From Coix lacryma-jobi var. lacryma-jobi (lineage: Eukaryota; Streptophyta; Magnoliopsida; Poales; Poaceae), in the NCBI GenBank assembly GCA_009763385.1, contig CM019824.1:108146660-108210659 (forward strand): a stretch of 64,000 nt of DNA, in the 5' to 3' direction. Below the pieces are notes generated by a model. That model searched no databases. It had not been told where the DNA came from and saw only the letters and a list, made by a program, of their open reading frames with translations. Positions within the stretch are counted from its first letter, which is position 1. Each line of letters opens with the position of its first letter. A program made the position numbers and the translations under genes. Shown here piece by piece: positions 44,138-55,866 of the stretch.

Positions 44138-46450
44138 TGTAGGTGCATCTAGACCTTAGTGGGTTTTGGTGAATTGAGTGACAACATAATTAAAGGTCTA
44201 ACAAGTTTGCTAAGTGTATCAAAGGTTCAACAAGAAAAGCAAACTTGATGGTATTCCACATAGTGTTGAAATGAAGGCCAAAATTGTGTATTGTTGTATT
44301 GGAAGATCATGGAAACAATCTTGTTCAAGCAAAAGACAACAATGCAAATAGAGTTGATGATATGGCTTCTATGTTGTGGGATATCATGGCATCATGAGAA
44401 AGCAAACATATTTGGCAAATGACAAGTGAGACATGGATTGATGATTTTGGAATGGTCTCAACAATGGGTTGCTTTTCATGAGCAAGAAGAGTTTGATAGT
44501 GAACTAGCTTTGATCAAGGTTGAAGAATGAATCAAGAATGCATAAGTGAGTAAATGCCAAGCAAAGGTCAAATGACAAGGACATAACTCATATTGGATAT
44601 ATGTCATCTCTACATTGGTTTGCTTGTATGGATAAATGTTTGGAGAATCACTTTGTATTGATTTGATCAAGCTAGAAGTATGAAGATGGAGATTGAAGTG
44701 AGTGTTGAGTGTCAAGCCAAAAGGAGAGGATATAAGGAATCTTGAATTGGCTTGACCATATTAATGATGATCCATATATGTCTCTATGTGAGTCAAACTA
44801 AAGCTTGATTGATCTCAACATTCATATCTACAAGATGTTCAAGCAAGGACACAATATTGAAGAAATGGTTTTCAATGGATGCTCAATATGATGTGACTTG
44901 AGTGTGGCTTGATAAGGTGAAGATAGCAAGGAAAGGTCTTCGAGGTACTAAGCGAAGGTTAAGGTCAAGGAGACCGAGGTACTATGGCTAGGGTGAAGAA
45001 GAGAGTACTTGTATTGAGTCGAGGTACTAATCAAGCTATGAGGATTCATATTGTGTTGAGGATCAAATCATTAGTGGAAGTGACTTGAAGCCATGGATTG
45101 AACTCATATGTGTCGAAATGGTTCAAGTCACATGCTCAAGGTGTGTTTGCTCAAAGAAAGAAGACAAAGATGATTGCAACCCCTTTTGAAGTGATATCAA
45201 GAAGAAATGGCATATGAAGACATTGAAGACTCAAGTGGTTAAAATGGTTATATTTTCTTTATCTTGAGTATAGTTATGCCGTACTTTTTAGGGGGATGCA
45301 ATACGAATCATAGACAAGTCTCAAGTGCTCAATCTAACCAAACCCGAGTGCTAACATGAGAGAAAACACTTAGCACTGCACCTGCACTTGTTGATATTGG
45401 GCTTGTTCTCTGCAGGGTTAGATAGCCCTCGAAATAAGCTTTCTAAAATGTCCAAGATCACTAAAATCGGAGTTCGGAGTAAAAAGTTATGGTATTTTTT
45501 GTGAGGTCACCTATGCTGTCTCACGGAGCTGCGGCAGTGCCGCTCCCCAGCAGTGCCGGGCTAAGTGCGGCAGTGCCGGGCTAAGTGCGGCAGTGCCGGG
45601 CCTGTATAGCTAGTAACGGCTAGTTTCTGACCTCTAACGGCTAGTTTTGAGTGTGGGTGGTATATATACCCACCCCACGCCTCCAGAACCTGCTGCTGGT
45701 GCCCAAAACACTTCTAACACATCCCAAGCCATTTGAGAGCTCTCCCCAACCCTCTCTTGTGAGAGTGACATGCTTAGTGCATGATTAAGTGTTGGGGCTG
45801 TGTGATTAAGAGCTAGAGAGCCGATTAGAGCTTTCCAAACCTTGAGCACTTGTCGGGCTTCGTCGATCTTCATTGTGCATCTTTGAATCTTGGAGGTGAA
45901 GCCTCCTAGACGGCTAGGCGTCGCCCGGCGAGCTCCCGTGCTTGTGGTGAGCAGCGGGAAGATTGTAATCACTTGTGAAGCTAGTGGAATTACCCCTCAC
46001 TTCAAGGATTTGGTTCCTTGACTTGAGACCGAGGAAGAGTTGCAAAGCTCTTGACCTAAGTGGTCATCCTCAACAACGTGAAGGTAGGCAAGCCTTGGTG
46101 GCGAGCTGAACCACGGGATAAATCACGTGTCTCTTGTATTTACTTGTGTTCATTCATCATACTTGTGAGCTTGTGATTGATTCTAGGATTTGGCCCTGAT
46201 CTACTACATACAACATAATTGTCTTGGTTGAGTTGGTTCTGCAGGTTCAGGAAACCAAGAGCCACGTTTCTATTTGTATAGATCTGGTTTTTTGTGGCTG
46301 GTTTTTGAATTGCAGGCTCGGGCAGTTTGTTGGCGCGGTAGTACCGGGCTGAGGGCGGTAGTGTCGGGCATCACTAACAAAGTTTTGATCTGTGATTTTA
46401 ACAGGCCTATTCACCCCCCCCCCCCTCTAGGCGACATCAAGCTCCTTTCA
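44138..46450 (+). repeat. Copia-E 5' LTR
   Basis: Starts TGTAGGTGCATCTAG, ends GCTCCTTTCA with a C-rich run and CTCTAGGCGAC just before, the classic Sirevirus ending. TATA box at 45661-45668. GCGGCAGTGCCG-type repeats at about 45530-45602 and GCGGTAGTxxCGGGC copies at 46335-46370. It has no hairpin array of the A/B type. Confidence 0.92.
45661..45668 (+). promoter_or_regulatory. TATA box of Copia-E LTR
   Basis: TATATATA followed by CCCACCCC, about 60 bp downstream of the CGGCAGTGCCG repeats. Confidence 0.6.
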
Positions 46451-46452
46451 AT

Positions 46453-46464
46453 TGGTATCGGAGC
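46453..46464 (+). other. Copia-E primer-binding site
   Basis: TGGTATCGGAGC, one change from the Met-tRNA site, two bases after the LTR end and 36 bases before the gag ATG. Confidence 0.9.
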
Positions 46465-46500
46465 CTGGGCTCTCAATTACGGGCTTAACCGCCTTGAGAG

Positions 46501-48513
46501 ATGATGTTGACAAGTGAGGAGGTATCTCTAGAGCTTCTACTCTTAGATGGCTCAAATTATACATCTTGGTCTGCTAGTATACTTGATGTTTTTAGGGCCA
46601 TGGGTCCTCAACTCGAGCAGATTGTAGATGTGAGCATTTCACCTCCTAGTGATGATTTGGACTATCTAACTAGAGAGGAAGTGAAATGCTTACAACTCAA
46701 TGCTCAAGCTAGTAATGTCTTATTTAGTGCCTTGAGTGAAGATGTACTTGATGCCGTCATATTTGGAGATGGTGAACCACTTGAGGATGCTCATCTTATT
46801 TGGACCACACTCAAAGAAAGATATGATAAGTCCAAATGTGATGAGAGGTTTCTCTCATTAGAGGAATCATTTGAGGAGTGCTCAACTTCACCAACAAATA
46901 AAGAGCCTCAAGTGATTCTCTCAAAAGGACTAGAGTGTGATCGGTGGAGGCCAAATGATGAGTCCACTTCACCGAGATGCTCAACTCTCTATGCCACTTC
47001 TCATATGGGTCTCATGGCAAAGAAAGAGAAGAATGTGGCAAGTGAGAATGAGAGTTCAAGTGAAAGTGAAAGTGAAGATGAGAGTGATGATGATGATGAG
47101 CTTGATCCACTCCTTGCACTCCTAAGCAAGAAAGACAAGTTGATGGTGCTCAAGCTCATAGAGAAAATTGATGAGCAAGAAGAAGCACTTCACAAGCAAG
47201 AAGATTTTCTCATCGAAAAGATCAAATGCTTGGAGAAGTTGACCAAAAGGCATGAAAAGCTTAAGTGCTCTCATGCTACTTTGGTTGAAAGGTATGAAAA
47301 CTTGTCAATTGAGCAAACTTGTACTATTAACTCTCTATCTTGTGTTTCTCAATTAGAAGATGAAAATTATATGCTCAAGGACAAAGTGGAAAAGCTCACT
47401 AGCAAGAATGAGACGTTGCAAGAAATTCATGATGAGCTCTTGTGCTCTCATGAGAAGCTTATGGATTCTCATATCATGCTAGAAATTAGTCATGAGGTTG
47501 TGGTAACATCGGTAAAATCCTTCCAACCTCACAAGTGCACATGTACACAAGTTCAATTTGATTTATCTCATGCTAACCCTTGTTGTTCGCAAGGAAATAT
47601 GTCTTGTGTTGAGAATGTGCTTGTAGAGTCTTGTGATGACCTCATTGTGCAAGAGAATGATGAACTTAAAGAAGAGGTTGCAAGGCTCAAGGACTTGATT
47701 CAATTGAAGGGCAAGTGCATTGCTCAACCTTCTCAAGATAACCGTGAAGACATGGTGAAGAAGCTTGAGAAGGGATCAACTGCAGCATGCATGAAACCCC
47801 ATCAACAAGGTCACAAGTCCAACAATGGCAAAGCCAAGGAGCATGTTGGAAAAGTGCATTTTGTCCATAGTGCGGAAGTGCCGCGCCGACCTACGGAAGT
47901 GCCACGACGCGGAAGTGCCGCGCACAAACGCGGAAGTGCCGCACTTGGGCAAAACAGAAAAGCTCCCAAGGCCACCAAGAAAGAAGAGAAGGGCATGAGC
48001 AAGATTCAAGAGAAGAACAATATGGCTCATGTCAAGTGCTCCAACATGGGGCACAATGCCTCTATGTGTTCCAACAAGATTGATGACCAAGCCACACTTC
48101 CCAAGATGAAAACAAGAAGAAGCAATAGGAAGTGTTATGGATGCAATGAGAAGGGTCATGAAATTGCATCATGCCCCTACATGAAAGATGAAGACTTGGC
48201 ATCATCAAGAAAGAGGCTCACCGGTAAGGAAGCAGATAAGAAGCAAGATAAGAAGATGTCTTACAAGAACAAATGCCGCATTTGCTACATTTGCCGAGGA
48301 AAGGGACATTTAAGTATGGATTGTCCCATGGGTAACACTCCTAAGCTCAACTCATCAATTGATTTAATCTTGCTTAGGAGACCCAAAAATGATACTTGTG
48401 CTAGAAAGGTGATTGGTTCACCACATACTAGCACAAAGGCCATTTGGGTGCCTAAGTCTCTTGTGACTAACCTTGATGGACCCATCTTGGTATGGGTACC
48501 AAATTGTGCTTAA
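46501..48513 (+). CDS. gag: Copia-E Gag, intact, coiled coil and three knuckles
   Basis: 670 residues with no break; two ATGs in a row at the start. Residues about 10-125 resemble a copia Gag capsid region (LLLLDGSNYTSWSASILDVF, WTTLKERYDKSK) but look short. Residues about 180-205 are Ser/Glu/Asp-rich. About 215-330 and 385-400 are a coiled coil with scattered Cys. Residues 457-482 are a Pro/Arg/Gly-rich patch written by GCGGAAGTGCCG repeats. Knuckles: a degenerate one near 513 (CSNMGHNASMC), CYGCNEKGHEIASC at 545-558 and CYICRGKGHLSMDC at 595-608. It ends with two WVP motifs (AIWVPKS, VWVPNC), a Sirevirus Gag habit. It should package RNA of its own family, with enzymes from elsewhere. Confidence 0.88.
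   Translation: MMLTSEEVSLELLLLDGSNYTSWSASILDVFRAMGPQLEQIVDVSISPPSDDLDYLTREEVKCLQLNAQASNVLFSALSEDVLDAVIFGDGEPLEDAHLIWTTLKERYDKSKCDERFLSLEESFEECSTSPTNKEPQVILSKGLECDRWRPNDESTSPRCSTLYATSHMGLMAKKEKNVASENESSSESESEDESDDDDELDPLLALLSKKDKLMVLKLIEKIDEQEEALHKQEDFLIEKIKCLEKLTKRHEKLKCSHATLVERYENLSIEQTCTINSLSCVSQLEDENYMLKDKVEKLTSKNETLQEIHDELLCSHEKLMDSHIMLEISHEVVVTSVKSFQPHKCTCTQVQFDLSHANPCCSQGNMSCVENVLVESCDDLIVQENDELKEEVARLKDLIQLKGKCIAQPSQDNREDMVKKLEKGSTAACMKPHQQGHKSNNGKAKEHVGKVHFVHSAEVPRRPTEVPRRGSAAHKRGSAALGQNRKAPKATKKEEKGMSKIQEKNNMAHVKCSNMGHNASMCSNKIDDQATLPKMKTRRSNRKCYGCNEKGHEIASCPYMKDEDLASSRKRLTGKEADKKQDKKMSYKNKCRICYICRGKGHLSMDCPMGNTPKLNSSIDLILLRRPKNDTCARKVIGSPHTSTKAIWVPKSLVTNLDGPILVWVPNCA
47871..47945 (+). 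repeat. GCGGAAGTGCCG repeats inside the Copia-E gag
   Basis: Four copies of (G)CGGAAGTGCC(G/A)CG within 75 bp, encoding EVPRR and RGSAA repeats. One base differs from the GCGGCAGTGCCG copies in the LTR. Confidence 0.8.
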
Positions 48514-51500
48514 TAAGTGTTGTAGGTACTTGAAGGTGATATGAAGCCTTGGGGTGCTTGAGTAAGTTTTATTAAAAATATCATCTCATGCTATCAATCT
48601 TATTCATATTGACTATTCTATCAAGATTGACCCAAGGATGAATTGATGGATATATCTCTAACTTCATACTCATCTCGGTAACAAGTACCTAACCCTTGCT
48701 AGCTAGCCACTTGACTTGTGTAGTCTCTAGTAGTTCACAAATATATGTGTATGCTTATGAATTATTAGGAGTGGCTAGAGTACTTTGAGTTCAAATGAAT
48801 CATCTTTCATATGATGCTTTTAATGGCTCTCTAGTAGAGCAAGATCTTATTCATGTTGTTGGTAATGAGGAACCACTTTGTGAGACAATCAAGAAAATGC
48901 CCATTGGTGATATAAGACCACAAGAAGTTTTGGGTACAAAGATAGGAGATCCTCAAGCTACTATTGCACCAAATTCCGCTAACATCTCTGATATGGTAGT
49001 GCCATGCCTCAGAGCGGCAGTGCCGCCCCTATGCAGACAGTAGTGGTTGAGATAAGTTCAAGCCATGGATGAAGTCTACAACATGATGATAAGCAAAGTG
49101 AAAATGAAGAAGCCACCTCATCCATTATGTTTCAAGAAGGGTGGTAACAACTAAATCTCAAGGGCAATTTATTTCAAATCTTATCTCTTTGTGTCTTGTG
49201 TAGTCACTTAGGGAAAGAAAGCACTTGAGGATATGTATTGGTTATTGGTCATGGAAGAAAAGTATGATTGGAATTGAATTGATCAATCACAACAAGCAAC
49301 ATACAAGACTTGGTGTTCTTTGTGGACCTTAAACCAAGAATTTCAAGAAAGCTCAAGTAGAAGCACTTATCACTCAAATCTCAAGAACTCTACTTGATGA
49401 AATCTTGTCATATGGTAGATTGGCAAATTCTCATTCTCATCTTATGGCCATCTACATGCTCAAATGGTTGTGAGTATTTCTTGGCATAAGTTAAATTTGA
49501 ATATTCTATTGTTGCCATGACCTAGACATAGAGTAAAATTCTATGTTCTTAAACGAATAGAGTGCTATGTGAGAAATTCAAATACTTAGAGCACTTATAA
49601 AAAAGGGGAATTTACTCTATGACTAGAGTTGTGAGACTAACCATTTATCTAAGTGATTTATGTAGTCTCACTAAATGAGAATGTGTTTCTCAAATGGAGT
49701 GTGCTATCATATCAATGCCATCAATCCTAAACTATGTGATGTGTTCTCTCTAGTTAATTTTGGGTTGATTCGTCTATGATTAGCCACTCACCATAATATG
49801 GCTCAAATCTGCCCCTTGGACTTAAATGACCAACCATGCACATTCACATTTCCATTCGACTCCAACGAGTGTGCATGCGGCATTAAGGGAGATTTAGTCC
49901 ATGTTATGAGGTTTCTCTATTTTGGTAGCCCATTTGCCTTCCACACATATAGGGTTACTAAATGCGAAACTAGTGCTTATGCTACTAATACCTCTTGTGT
50001 TTAGCTTATTCATAGGAAATCAATAAGAAGAGGTTGTGCTTATTCATTTGGATGCATCACAAGCCTAAAGGTTACTCTTCACCTAAAGCAAGATGAGGTT
50101 GGTAGATGTCGGAGTGTGTTGACTCACTCTCAAGATGTGGAGGCTCCTCATGTCAGAGATAATCTACAGCCTACTGCTGATGTGCGAGCAGCAGTGCCGC
50201 TCAGCGGGCAGCAGTGCCGGGCCATGTGCAGCACTGCCGGGCCATGAGCAGCACTGCTGCGTCGTGAGTTGCACTGCTGCACACCTCCACACAGAGTAGC
50301 TGACAACAGTCCATTTTATGGACCTAGAGCATGATGTTGAGGTTGAGTTGGATATGCTATATTGGAAGAACTTATAATACTGCAAATATTGATAAGAGGA
50401 CTGAATGGTAATGACATCTTGTGAGTGTTCTTAGCCAAAATCACCTCAATATTGGAAAAGAGAAGAATTGTGAAAAATATCAAATCTGTCCAGAAAATTG
50501 GAAATCTGAATTGACTGCCTTCAAGCATGGATTTGGAAGTTCAGACACTGATGAATTGACCTAAAACTTTGTGAGCATGATATACACATGTAGTACTCAT
50601 TGTTGTACAATTGGCATGCAGTTTGGTTTCACAGAAAAACAGTTTTGAGTTGAATTCTGTTAGCCTTCAGCACTGCAGTTTCAGACTTGAGCAATTTTGG
50701 TAGAAAACTGATTTGACTGATCAAATGGAGTCCAAATGGGCTAAAAATTTTACAGCAGTTAGAGGACTCATACATGCATATCTCTACCAAATTTCATGCA
50801 TATTGGATCAGCAGTATGAGAGATATGTATTTTTCACCAAGGAGACAGAATCTGAAAACTCACTGAATAGAATTGGATTGCATTGCAACAACAAGTTTCA
50901 GTTGGCTCTCAAGTTAATCATGGAGAATCAGTGAAGATGAGGAGCATTAGTTTGGTCCAAAGGAGTTGAAATGAGAGAGAAGGACACATACAAGTATCCA
51001 AAGGAGTTGGAACCAAATTGAAAGCAGCAGCAAGTAATTGCAACCTATTGGAACTAGCTGAAATCAACTAGAACCAGCTGAAACTAATTGATTTACAAGC
51101 AGCTTGGAGGAGTTTCAATCAGTTGGAATATAGTGTAAACTTTCCCTCTTGACCCAAGTATCTTTTGATATGCATGAGTGTACTCATATACACAAATTGA
51201 GGGGGAGTTTAGTCTATATCTCTAGGGACAAATCGATTCTTTCTAGATTCATGTTGTGCAGTCCCATACATTGGAAGGATGGATGGTTCCTTTGAATTCA
51301 CATTGGGTACTTCATAGTTACTCTAGGAGGTCTGGGTCTTTATAAACCAAGTTCTCTCGGCTTAGTGTCGAATGCCCCAATCCTTTAGTGGAACATGTTT
51401 CTAATGAGTTGGAGAAAATAATTGAAGGGTGGACTCTCATTGTCAAATTCTCTACTCTAGAGCTCATCAAGTGCACATGATCCATCCTATTGATCAACCA

Positions 51501-52113
51501 AGACCTTGTCAATAAAGAGTGGTAACTCCTAGTTCACAATTTGCAAATTTCATGAATTTTACCATTTGCTCTCTAGGTGAGTTGCTTTAGGTAAAGAAAG
51601 AACTAGGAATATATTATGGATCTTGGATGACCACAAAAGCTTTAATTCACCACATTTCATCAAGTGAGAACTATGGCCATCCAAATCATTGAAATCTTAC
51701 TTATATGATGGTCATGTCAATCAAAATTTATGTGGTGATCTAACTACCTTAGTGGTGTTATGTTTCTTGGCATAATTTCAATTGTTGCAAACTTATCATG
51801 CCTTGACAAAAATATAGGGTGAACTCCTCTAGACTCTTAAACCGATTCAAGTGCATTTCACAAGTAATTCGAGTACTTGGTGCACAAATTAAGGGGGAGC
51901 TCATTCTATGTCTTGTGTCTTTTGGGACTAACATTTTCTTCTAGTGAACTTGTCTAGTCTCTTAGTGAGAATGAGTTTCTCTTGGGTATGCTACATAAAC
52001 AAATCAATCCAAATTGGTAAAGTTATCTCTCATATTCATTTGGATTGGAACTTTAACTCTTATGTAGCTACTCTCCATAATATAGCTTAAATTCCCTTAA
52101 TTGGACTTAATTG
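48514..52113 (+). other. Copia-E non-coding region, left part
   Basis: No gene supported. It contains a diverged duplication (about 49140-50000 against 51530-52113 plus 61680-61830), purine tracts such as GAGGGGGAGTTT (about 51201) and AAGGGGGAGCTC (about 51893), and motif clusters near 49010-49032 and 50185-50282 built from GCAGTGCCG. Short frames at 48795 and 49798 have no recognisable domain. Confidence 0.75.
50185..50282 (+). repeat. GCAGTGCCG / GCACTGCCG cluster
   Basis: Six copies of GCAG(T)GCCG, its complement-like form GCACTGCCG, or GCACTGCTGC within about 100 bp. Related to the LTR motif of the same element. Confidence 0.75.
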
Positions 52114-54249
52114 TGAAGGATCGAGAAAGCACAAACAAGGCGACCAGAGGGGGGGTGAATGGGAGCCAATCAAATTTCTTCTAAAAATTTGGCCAAGTGT
52201 CCCAAAATCAACCCCGAAAAGCACGTACCCAAAACGTGATGCTCACGACCCTTGGAAGAGGGTGGATGATCCCTAAGATCACAGCGGAGCACCACCAAGA
52301 AGAAGCAAACCAAATTCCAAAAGTTCTGGCTCGAACACAACCCAAAAACCTAGTCCCGGACGTAGATAGACGGCTACGTCGAGAAACTCCTAAATACCTA
52401 TGCTAACAAGTAGCAAAGATACCTAGAGAGGTTCCTTGGTCAACTCTAGGGCCAAACAAGAAGACTGGAAACCAAGCGAGCAAGCCGGGAGAGCAAACGC
52501 ACAAAACCGGAAGCTTCAGGCAAGTCCCGGACTGTCCGGCACTACGGTCGTGGACTGTCTGCCCAGTGGCGGACCGTCCGGGCTCAGGTCGCGGACTGTC
52601 CGCCGGCCAAACGAGCAAAACCACAGTGCTGCTGCAAGTCCACTGGACGTTCTCGGACTGTCCGCGAGATCCAACAGCGGACTGTCCGCCGGTGAAAAAC
52701 CCAAAAACGCAAACTTGCTGAAGTCTGCTGGACAAGTCCCGGACTGTCCGCGGACCACAACGGCGGACTGTCCGCCGGTCACGTGAACAGTCCCCGGCCG
52801 AAGAACACAGCCACTGGTCAGGCTGATCCCCGACGCCCGGACTGTCTGCCGGTCAAACCGCGGACTGTCCGCGGGTGTCCAGAGAAGGCGATTTTGATCG
52901 CCCTTCTCTCAAATCTCTCCGAATCCAATTCAAATCAAAATCCCAAGTTCCCAAACTTGGAGAAGATGATCACGGGGTAGTTAGGAGACTATCCCCAAGA
53001 AATCATCCGCTCAAATCGATCCAATCAACGGGAAATCAAAAGGGAAGGTGGATGAACGGAAAAAGCGCCACGAAAACGAAATCAACCCGATCTACTTGTT
53101 CGTAAGGAGTTAGATAAATTCCTTCGGTGGAAATGATCTCCTTTCAAATACGAACAAGTTGATTCAAATGGATTTCGCAAAGACGCACCGGAGAGGGAGA
53201 TCGAGTGACGGGAAAATTGCGGAGAAACGAAGAACGCGAAGAACACAACGAACTCGAATCAAAACGCGAATCGACACATCGATCTTGCACAGCAACGATG
53301 AGGATACGGCCTCACTTCCTCAAATCAACAGTACACAGAGGTGAGTCTCTCTGCGGATCTCAGCTAGCTACAGCAGGGGATGGGAGAGCAGGAAACCCTA
53401 GAAGCAAAAGAGCAAATAACTGAGATAGGGGGAGGAGGGTGTCTCCCTGACTACTTATCCTAATTCTAGTCTAAGTACAATTCCTACTCTACCCCTCTCT
53501 AATCTAATTACAGAGCGAACCAGCTAAACCTTAGGGTTATTCTGGACCAACTCGGTGGTAGGTGTATCCGACGGCCATGCCCGCACAACTCGTCCGCGTT
53601 GCCTCCACGCAACCTTCCGATTGCCGCCACGTGCCGCCCTCGCTCTGCACCCCCGGTTTTGTGTCCCCAACCGGGAAACCAGCCTTTTCCAGCTATCCCC
53701 CGGTTTTGAGGCCCAAACCGGGAAACCAGCCTCCAAGTCCAACGCCTGAGTTTTGTGGCCCAAACTCAGAAACCTGCAGCGCCCAGGTTTTGAGGCCCAA
53801 ACCTGGAAACCGTCCACCCGATGGATTTTCCCTGGCTCTACCACCAAACCAAAGCTGTAGAGGGGATGCATCGCCCGTGCACCCCGTCCACCGACACGTG
53901 TCCCCAGGTCCTCGACCCGAGCAACACCGTGCCCCGCAAGTCTTCACTTGTCGCTGTCCCAGGCTGCCAGCCACCACAGCTGATCCTCAGGCACTCTGGT
54001 CCCTCAGTCCAAGCCTCACGTCCGCCCTTCACCGCTCGGTTCATCGGCATGGCACGTCCGCCGCACGGCACGCCCATCCTTCACCGCACCCGGTCCGTCG
54101 GCACGACCCGTCTCAACTTGACCTTAACCTTGCCCTCGATCACTGTCTCCGTGCTCGACACCTGCACAACACAAGCCAAAGACCCTGCGATCAAACCTGT
54201 TGACAATCACTCATCACTAAGAGACTCGGCATACACCCATATATCCGCA
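52114..54249 (-). repeat. Copia-F 3' LTR
   Basis: Minus strand start TGCGGATATATGGG, end GATCCTTCA. Hairpin array at 53643-53849; CGGACTGTCCG palindromes at 52526-52870. Confidence 0.95.
52526..52870 (-). repeat. CGGACTGTCCG palindrome cluster
   Basis: About ten copies of CGGACTGTCCG or near forms in 345 bp; repeated in the other LTR at 59957-60303. Same core as in Copia-B although the 5' halves of the two LTRs differ. Confidence 0.85.
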
Positions 54250-55866
54250 ATCTCCCCCTTGATGAGTGCATTGTCAACTACTCACACAAATCATAATGAA
54301 AAGAAGAAAAGAGGAAGGAAGAAGAAGAGAGAACTCGACCAAATGACCCAAAAGCCTAGCAAAGTCGAAGAAGGTCAAGTGGAAAGAGCAAAAGAACTTG
54401 GTCCCCAAAGACATAGGCAACGGCTCGACGCAACCAAGCAAAACAAAGCTAGCCCTCAAGAAGAGGTAGAACATGCTCAACACCGCTAGCAGATACCAAT
54501 TGGAAACTCCAGAGAAAAGAGCTCAAAACCAATTGAAGCCGAATGAAAATCGAAGCAAAATGCTAGTCCCTCAAGATAGAGGCACAGAGGCTCAACACAA
54601 CTAGCACAGAAAGCTCAAAACCAATGCCTTTCGGCCAAACATGCTTCGAACCGATTGGAATGACTCCAAACCAAAAGAGAACCAATCGATCGAAAAACCC
54701 TGAAAATGTTTGCTAGTCCCTCAAGACAGAGGCAAAGGCTCAACACAACTAGCAAACTCCCCCTCGACAAGTGCAAGCAACTAGGAAAACTCCCTCTAGT
54801 TGAACATCCAGGAGTATATGATTTGCAAAAACTCTCCCCCTTAGTTGAAAATGCACTTATCAAGAAAGGCATCAAGGTAGAAAACTCCCCCTTCCAACAT
54901 GCATATGAAGTCAGAAATGCAAGTTAATAGCTTCAGGCATATATTCACGAGAGTGCAAAGATGCTCTAAACTGTAGAACTCCAATGACTCAACTAGGCAC
55001 TCAAATAGCAAAGGCTCAAACTGATCACACATACGAAATATGAACATATGAGCATGTGAGCAGTTTTTAGCCAAAAAGGGAGTCACCATCAAAATAGCAC
55101 TACACATGTATAGACAGGAATCCAAACAAGTGCTAAACATGTATACAAGGTGAACTACCCCTAGCAAAGTTCAATCATCATGCAAAGGAATGAAACATAC
55201 ACTTGTGATTTCAAATTAATATCGAAGTTGCAGCGGTGAAAATTTCACAAGTTCAATTATTAGCATGTGATTGCGAGAGGTTGAAAGCTTGTCATTGCCT
55301 AACTTTTCAACCGAGCAAAGCCTATGCCGAAGCAATCAGAAGCTTAAAGCTGCGGTTTTGGTCATACACTACATGGCTCAAGTTTAACTCAAAGTGCAAT
55401 GAGAAACTGTCTCGATACCGTGATGTGTTGACAAGCAGTCCCATCTCGATCTTTTCAATTCACTAAGACTTGGTTCAAATTTTAAGCAAGATATGAACAG
55501 ACCAAGCAAGTGAATGACTCAGAACTAGAGACATAGCAACCTAGCATATATGAAAAGCACGAGTGAACTCAACACATCCTACACATGCTAGTTGCATATC
55601 TCAATGGTGAACATTTTCAGATTTTAAGTTATTAAGCAAATTCACCATTTCAAAAATAACTCAACTCACAACATGTACTAGTGATCAGAGAGAGCATAAG
55701 CTACAAGCATCAACATAAGCATCGGAGCATACTACATAGAGCATAGTTACATTCTAGTGATTATAGACATGAAGCTCAGAATGTAAATGCGTATGCTAAA
55801 ATGCAAGAGAAAAGAAAAACAAAAGAAAGTCAGTCTACTATACAAGATCCAAAATGTTTCCCCCAT
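54250..55866 (-). other. Copia-F 3' untranslated region
   Basis: No gene. Purine tract touching the LTR at 54250-54263; further CTCCCCCT blocks at about 54766-54776, 54834-54842 and 54886-54893. Hairpin chain: 54448-54490 (GCTAGC/GCTAGC), 54561-54606 (TGCTAGT/ACTAGCA), 54710-54755 (TTGCTAGT/ACTAGCAA), and CTTGGT/ACCAAG at about 54397-54440. Confidence 0.8.

Noticed and set aside
49798..50004. Small frame that might be an extra (env-like) gene of Copia-E
   Set aside because: Only 68 codons, no signal or membrane segment, and it lies in a duplicated non-coding block that is not open in the other copy.
53562..54203. 213-codon frame repeated at 60992-61633
   Set aside because: Antisense to the Copia-F LTRs and repeated only because the LTRs are copies.
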